A stretch of 12,272 nucleotides of DNA from Jimgerdemannia flammicorona. Lineage: Eukaryota > Mucoromycota > Endogonomycetes > Endogonales > Endogonaceae. Where the stretch lies: contig RBNI01005672.1 of the NCBI GenBank assembly GCA_003990745.1, positions 1 to 12,272 on the forward strand. The letters run 5' to 3'. The notes beneath the pieces are model-generated. The model was given only the letters and a program-made list of their open reading frames with translations, had not been told where the DNA came from and made no database searches. Within the stretch, counting starts at the first letter, position 1, and every line of letters begins with the position of its first letter. A program made the position numbers and the translations under genes. This document shows, piece after piece, positions 8,251 through 12,272 of this stretch.

Positions 8251-9545
8251 TTATACTACTCTTATTTTGTCTTTTATCATTACTATCTCCTAAGTTGAAC
8301 ATATAATGTATTATATCTTTAATATATCTGAAAATATACTTGATTGTCATTTAATGTAAATTGTTATAGTAGAATGAGTACTATACTACTTTATTGACTA
8401 TATATAATATATTAGACCTTATCCTGAGTATAAGATACATAAGTAATCCCACAGCTTATCAATAAGAGATGTTCTTATCTTCAGATATAGTGTCAGACTT
8501 CCTTAGTCTTATAGATATCTCTATAAGTATTTTAACAGATTTGCATTCACTCATACCAAATTATTCAATTTTAGTCTAAATATATATACATGGCTTATAA
8601 TAGATATATAGTATACTTGTACCTATTATATATATATAATTAATATTTCAAGAAAATAAAATATATTATCTATATTCATCATCTTGAATTCCTAATATAG
8701 TGTTATCTTTATATTATTAATCTCACTTGTCATTCTAATCAGAATAATATCATTGATTCAAATTTCTAGATATATCATTTCTGAGGATATATATTAAGTA
8801 TATATATATATTGTAATATAGCAAACATAGATCTTAATAAGTTGGTAAGATTCTGGATTTTGTATGAAGGTAGAGAGAAGAGTATGTAACTAAGCTAAAC
8901 TAACTCTACTGACTTTATTTACTCTAAATACTGAGGATATTTATATAGATTTATATACTAATTCTGCTACTAAATATGTAGCTAAGTATTAAGTCTTTTC
9001 ATGTAAAACTCCTAGCAGAATTCTATTCATATCTCAGATAGAATCTTATATGAAATTCTATTTGAAATTCATAAAAGTAATAGTTTTACTGATAATGTTC
9101 TAGATGTAGTACCTATAGTAAAGGTAATTTCTATACTATAATAAATTAGAAAATCAGATTTAGGTATTATGATCAAATATCTATTCCCCTGATTCTTGTT
9201 TCTATTTCATACTATATATCATAATATATAGATTAGTCTTGCAATACTTAAATCTGTTACCCAAGAGATATTTGTTAATTTTTCAGTTCTACAGCTTTGC
9301 TACTTATTTAATACCATAGAGACCTTTATGTAACTTACATATAAGCTCTTTTTTTCTCATCATCATATAGTTCATATCTTTATAGTTAATAGATATATAG
9401 CTCTGTATCTATATCACTATTCAAGAAGACTATCTTAATATCTATTTGATGAATTTTGTAGTTATATTTAGCTCTGATTGTAAGAAGTATTCTTAGCAAA
9501 AGTAGGTTTGAATACTGGAGAGAAAATCTTATTATAGTCTATACT
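8251..9545 (-). pseudogene. Ty1/copia reverse transcriptase pseudogene, 5' truncated
   Basis: On the minus strand the reading starts with YSIDYNKIFSPVFKPT (9548-9501), the copia RT block G-I-D-Y-x-x-T-F-S-P-V-V-K-P-T. It continues one frame over with AKYNYKIHQIDIKIVFLN (9472-9419), where the catalytic Asp codon at 9442-9440 is intact. CKLHKGLYGIK follows at about 9336-9307, then a TAA where Gln is expected. Downstream, FGMSECKSVK (about 8565-8536) and SLIDKLWDYLCILYSG (near 8450) match the late RT connection. A clear YVDD box was not found. Everything upstream of the first block (gag, protease, integrase) is missing, so the element is broken at about 9550-9570. Confidence 0.9.
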
Positions 9546-9569
9546 ATATTTATAAGAGGGTTGCTTTTT

Positions 9570-9720
9570 AGGGTAACCGTTACGTAGTTCTGGAAGGGTT
9601 TTCTGGAAGTTCTGGATATTCTGGAAGACCGTTTTCTTATGGTCAAGATCAATTTCATATGGAGTACGTCCTCTACGCTTATTGATTTCAAGATCGGGTT
9701 GATGTCTCAACCAAAGTCCT
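9570..9720 (-). pseudogene. Ankyrin-repeat-like fragment
   Basis: On the minus strand an open stretch reads LWLRHQPDLEINKRRGRTPY and continues E-I-D-L-D-H-K-K-T-V-F. This resembles one ankyrin unit (A-D-L-x-x-x-D-x-x-G-R-T-P-L-x-x-A) with its following helix. A TAG stop lies four codons upstream of LWLRH. It contains several CpGs, unlike the copia relic it is joined to near 9560-9575. It could be a host gene fragment caught between two elements, or a chance match over fewer than 50 residues. Confidence 0.33.
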
Positions 9721-9906
9721 TTCTTGGACTAGTTCTGGATGTTTAGGATTTTTCATATTTCAGGAAGTTCAAGAAACTAAGACCAGCTTAGTTGAATTGG
9801 CGTATCGCTGCAGACAATACCCAATTAGGAAATTTCGTGATGGAGTTAGGAGTGGGACCTAACGGGGAGCAGATTTACTTAAGAGTGGTTTGTGGGTTAT
9901 TAAATA
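9721..9906 (-). other. Flank or LTR end of element D, unassigned
   Basis: This holds no readable gene. It lies downstream of the polyadenylation signal on the minus strand, so the LTR should end here. No TG/CA terminus with a partner could be fixed because the other LTR lies outside the window. Confidence 0.35.
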
Positions 9907-10037
9907 GGTTTATTCACTATTCATAATATTGCTATACTAGGAGTAGTTATGTGAAGGAATATTATGGGGAAGTGCTCAGGAGTTGTGTTCGGATTGTTCA
10001 GGTCTGTTCAAGTCTGAGATTCTGAGGTCTGGGGGAG

Positions 10038-10049
10038 GGGGTATTTATA
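10038..10049 (-). promoter_or_regulatory. TATA box of LTR D
   Basis: TATAAATACCCC on the minus strand is followed by a C-rich tract. The polyadenylation hexamer lies about 125 bases downstream, consistent with the U3/R border of an LTR. The same core is seen in LTR A. Confidence 0.55.
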
Positions 10050-10103
10050 CTAGTGAGGGGCTATCTGGACTATGCTAGATATGGATGTAGCACTAAGTGC
10101 TTT

Positions 10104-10240
10104 GCTGAGTCAGAATGCAGTCACGTAGTACAAGTGTGATCTGATATGTTAAGAGATTATCTGACTGCTGAGTCAATTCACAGTCATGTCGTACAAGGCT
10201 AATCTAACTATACTATGACTGCTAAGCTATTTATAGATTT
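10104..10240. repeat. U3 tandem repeats of LTR D
   Basis: GCTGAGTCA followed by CAGTCA(C/T)GT(A/C)GTACAAG occurs at 10104-10133 and at 10167-10196. A third, partial GCTAAGCTA lies near 10220. The spacing is about 63 then 54 bases. Such repeats upstream of a TATA box often act as enhancers in LTRs; that role is inferred. Confidence 0.75.
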
Positions 10241-10276
10241 AAGTGCTGTCTGGTTAGTCTTTGATGATATCACTAT

Positions 10277-10331
10277 TGATGACATCATCACTAGCAAAGT
10301 CTGAGCAGTTTTCTGACTTCTGACATCATCA
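10277..10331. promoter_or_regulatory. Paired TGACATCA sites
   Basis: TGATGACATCATCA (10277-10290) is nearly palindromic, and TGACATCATCA recurs at 10321-10331. The core resembles bZIP (ATF/CREB-type) half-site pairs. A weaker TGATGATATCA lies at 10262-10272. The factor is unknown. Confidence 0.4.
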
Positions 10332-10450
10332 GTTTCAAGGTATCGTCACTTCTATCTCTTGCAAGATTAAGGCTGTCCTTGGTGGCGGTGGTTGTACAAG
10401 GATAACAGGTCTTGGTTCTCTTTTTTTTTGGTCTGCTGGTGTATTTGCGA

Positions 10451-10522
10451 GGACTGGCCATTCTCGTCTAGGGTGAGGGCTCTCAATGTCGCAGCTGGGG
10501 GTTCGAACCTCTCGGAAATGAT
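10451..10522 (+). ncRNA. tRNA-like segment (possible SINE head)
   Basis: GGGGGTTCGAACCTCTC (10497-10513) forms a plausible T arm with a TTCGAAC loop and matches the Pol III B box GGTTCGAANCC. CGTCTAGGGTGAGG, about 20-30 bases upstream, resembles an A box. No anticodon stem or acceptor pairing can be drawn, so this is not a functional tRNA. It may be a tRNA-derived SINE head or a tRNA relic. A run of nine T lies upstream at 10421-10429. Confidence 0.35.
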
Positions 10523-10849
10523 ATTTTCTGTAATCCGAGGCAATTTCTAATAGTAATATCTGTCATGTGGATGGCTTGAGATTGGTTTCGATGATGTCAG
10601 CTTTCTTAAGTTCAGATGAAGCATCCGTCACTCTCTAATGGAGGTGATACAGATAGAGCGAATGGAGTTGTTCAAATGCATTTTACTTCCACTAAGTAAT
10701 GAGGTCTTGTATAGTTACAGTGTATTTTGGTCTTGAGTTGATAAGTACAGTTCATGAACCTTTTGGTAGATGAGATAGGGTTCTTCTTGTCTCAATTTGA
10801 GTTTGGTACTTTCAGTTTCCTTTTGTAATAGTATAGTATACCAAACTAG

Positions 10850-11210
10850 TTATAGCGGTTCAGAGTCAGTCTTATGGTTATAGTACTTCTTCTAGTATTC
10901 TTGTATCTTGGCAGTGGGTTCTCGTGCTTGCTGGCATATTTCGTGTAACCAGATGATCTCTTGTTTTGTAGTCTCGCATGTGGTTTCCAAATTAGTTCTG
11001 AGGATGCCATGCGATTTTAGTGGCTTGGAGGTTGTACGCTTACAACTCTCCCCTTCTTAGCTTTCGACGTCCTCGTTGGGGCCTTCTAATTTGTTCTGGT
11101 GTTGTTGTACCATTTGGATGGTTCTTGTGGCTGTGTTTGTTGAGAATTTGTTCAACTTTGTATTCTTCTTGGTCATTAATAATAACAGGTATAGGTGGTT
11201 CTGTGGTTCG
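10850..11210 (-). pseudogene. Integrase C-terminus and chromodomain relic, element D
   Basis: The minus strand reads NRTTEPPIPVIINDQEEYKV and then E-Q-I-L-N (11213-11142). This is the proline-rich tail of Ty3/gypsy integrase followed by the first strand of a chromodomain (E-Y-x-V-E-x-I-L). RRGEL at about 11057-11043 precedes a TAA. After that, TKIAWH and SELIWKPHARLQN (in different frames, about 11010-10940) fit the W-K-G-Y and T-W-E-P blocks. KIQEY followed by a TAG and KKYYN (about 10890-10865) fits the final helix. An insertion of about 20 Lys/Arg/Pro-rich residues splits the first two strands. The frame ends in TAA near 10850. The chromodomain would tether integration to modified histones. 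The frame shifts mean it is dead. Confidence 0.65.
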
Positions 11211-11760
11211 GTTCAGAAATGTGTCTTGGACTTTCTGGAGTAGTGGTCTGACATGGCTGTTAACTTTGGAAAAGTCTTCTTCAGAGTTCTCAGGTTCTCC
11301 TTTGGATGGGCAGATAGAGATGGCAAAGAGAGGGCATTTCTTGGCTAATTTTTTGAGTTGTAGCTTGTTGATGTGGGTGATCTTTAGTTCAGAGTGATTA
11401 GAGTTGAGTGGGTCCTTTTCACCTTGCAGTTTGAAGTTGTGGCATCCTTTCTTGATGGTCAAAGAATGGTTTACCCAATCGATCATAGGGTTCTCTTGTT
11501 TTAACCATAGAGTTCCAAGGATGATTTCGTTGTCAGGAAGTGGTACAATTTGAAGGGTAACATATACTCGATAGTCACCGATTCGGAAGGGTAGGTTGCA
11601 GACTTCCTTGCTAATGACATGTGAGGTTCCATCAGCTGTAGCAACTGCTTGAGTTTGTTATACCAGAGAGGTAAAGACCTTGAGTCTATTGGCTGTTTCT
11701 TCATTGATGAAGTTGCCTGAGGCACCACTGTCTATCATGATCTTGACAGGTGCTCAATTG
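11211..11760 (-). pseudogene. Retropepsin pseudogene, element D
   Basis: Aspartic protease of the element. The catalytic signature is intact: APVKIMIDSGASGNFIN, with the Asp codon at 11732-11730. It is followed by the A-D-G flap (VATADGTSHVI, about 11650-11610) and the second hydrophobic block IILGTLWL (about 11526-11503). IDWVNHSLTI then leads to AKKCPLFAISI, as in the protease-RT linker of Ty3/gypsy elements. Stops are TGA at 11756-11754 and TAA at 11660-11658, otherwise the frame holds and is the same as that of the dUTPase. The linker SHVRPLLQKVQDTF (about 11258-11217) is what normally leads into RT, but here the sequence jumps to the integrase tail. Confidence 0.87.
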
Positions 11761-11861
11761 ACAAAAGCTTTAAGTGTAAGCAGTTTGTCTGATCCAATGG
11801 TGGTGATTTCGGTTGTAGGAGCTTTCCTTCTGTTGGTTCTTCTTTGAGCCAGTTTGTTGAC

Positions 11862-11918
11862 ACAAGAGAAGCAATCATCAATTATTCAGGAAGAGTACAT
11901 TCCAATACCATGGGGGCA
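11862..11918 (-). other. Cys/His cluster between dUTPase and protease, element D
   Basis: In the dUTPase-protease frame the minus strand has C-P-H-G near 11918-11907 and C-F-S-C at 11873-11862, with about 12 residues between them and one TGA stop (11888-11886). The C-x-H and C-x-x-C pairs could bind zinc. The spacing differs from a CCHC nucleocapsid knuckle. A basic stretch (Q-R-R-T-N-R-R-K) follows. No known family is recognised. Confidence 0.45.
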
Positions 11919-11999
11919 TCGGCCACTTGGTACATATCCATCTTCAATTTTTTTGTAGAATTGTTCTTCTTTGTTCATGGTAGATTGGGCTGGGGCCTT

Positions 12000-12272
12000 G
12001 TTTGATGAACCAAATCCTTTGGATCCTCAGATGGTGGGTAGTAGTTCAGGGACTTCCTTGACTGTCAGGTTTGACTCAATTTTTTCGAATAGGATCTGGG
12101 CAATACAGAATCCAATGGGAATCTTGAAGGGTGTCCAACTGTGGTTTCGGATGAGGACAATAATTTTGCCTGTGTAATCTTTATCAATGACTCCTTCTTC
12201 TACTGAGAGTCCTTTCAATGCTAGGCTACTGCGACAGCATATTCTTCCAATATATCCTTCAGGGATTTGGAT
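12000..12272 (-). pseudogene. Trimeric-type dUTPase, partial, element D
   Basis: Hydrolyses dUTP to dUMP and pyrophosphate. The frame is open from the right edge. IPEGYIGRICCRSSLALKG (12261-12205) contains the P-x-G-Y-x-G-R-I strand and motif II (R-S-S-L-A). GVIDKDYTGK (12191-12162) is motif III with the conserved Asp and Tyr. FCIAQILF (about 12114-12091) is motif IV, with Cys in place of the usual Arg. A TGA at 12029-12027 stands exactly where motif V should begin with Arg, and GSKGFGSSN follows in frame to about 12000. Motif I lies beyond the window. It is fused in frame to the protease, so it was part of the polyprotein between Gag and protease. It is homologous to the dUTPase of element B. 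Confidence 0.9.

Larger units (their letters stand above)
9907..10720 (-). repeat. 3' LTR-like region of element D
   Basis: This lies downstream of the element D coding sequence on the minus strand. TGTAAC at 10720-10715 (minus) could be the LTR start and mirrors the GTTACA end seen in element A. Inside are U3-type tandem repeats (10104-10240), paired TGACATCA sites, a TATA box (TATAAATACCCC, 10049-10038) and AATAAA at 9914-9909 within GTGAATAAACCT. This is the expected U3-R order. CpGs are common, so it is less decayed than LTR A. The exact borders are inferred, and the tRNA-like segment at 10451-10522 inside it is unexplained. Confidence 0.5.

Noticed and set aside
10451..10522. Functional tRNA gene
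   Set aside because: T arm is good but no anticodon stem or acceptor pairing can be formed.
11020..11397. Plus-strand frame of 125 codons
   Set aside because: Antisense to the protease and integrase-tail frame, which has recognisable motifs.
11501..11728. Minus-strand frame of 75 codons overlapping the protease
   Set aside because: A different frame from the one containing DSGASGNF and IILGTLWL, with no motif of its own.

Overview
The window is a graveyard of LTR retrotransposons, all oriented on the minus strand. No intact host gene is visible. Chromodomain-type Ty3/gypsy and Ty1/copia elements, AT-rich degenerate DNA and C-to-T/G-to-A decay resembling repeat-induced point mutation suggest a filamentous fungus. 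That assignment is inference, because no rRNA, intact tRNA or host gene anchors it.

Layout from left to right. Bases 1-430 are CpG-containing sequence with short repeats and no gene. Element A covers about 430-3510. It is a Ty3/gypsy 5' end read right to left: an LTR or long leader rich in tandem repeats (2194-3510), a possible primer-binding site (2176-2191) and a gag pseudogene (728-2140) ending in a decayed CCHC knuckle. Element B covers about 3690-7165. It is an AT-rich Ty3/gypsy relic with gag, CCHC knuckle, dUTPase, protease, reverse transcriptase and RNase H in order; no integrase was recognised. The copia relic covers about 7200-9545, with a possible 3' LTR, RNase H and RT, and it is cut off inside RT on its 5' side. 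Bases 9570-9720 hold a short CpG-containing piece that reads like an ankyrin repeat, at a sharp composition boundary. Element D covers about 9830-12272. It is a younger Ty3/gypsy 3' end: dUTPase running off the right edge, a Cys/His cluster, protease, then a direct junction to an integrase C-terminus with a chromodomain-like tail, followed by a 3' LTR-like region with TATA box, polyadenylation signal and U3-type repeats.

The most interesting biology is that both Ty3/gypsy elements with readable pol (B and D) carry a trimeric-type dUTPase domain between nucleocapsid and protease. In D the dUTPase and protease share one frame. The two dUTPase C-termini resemble each other, so this looks like a lineage trait and not a one-off capture.

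Two further signals stand out. From 728 to 9577 I found only one CpG by eye, while both flanks have many. Element D also appears to have lost RT, RNase H and integrase core by an in-frame deletion. I did not find evidence for a new host system; the window is explained mainly by nested, mutated retroelements.
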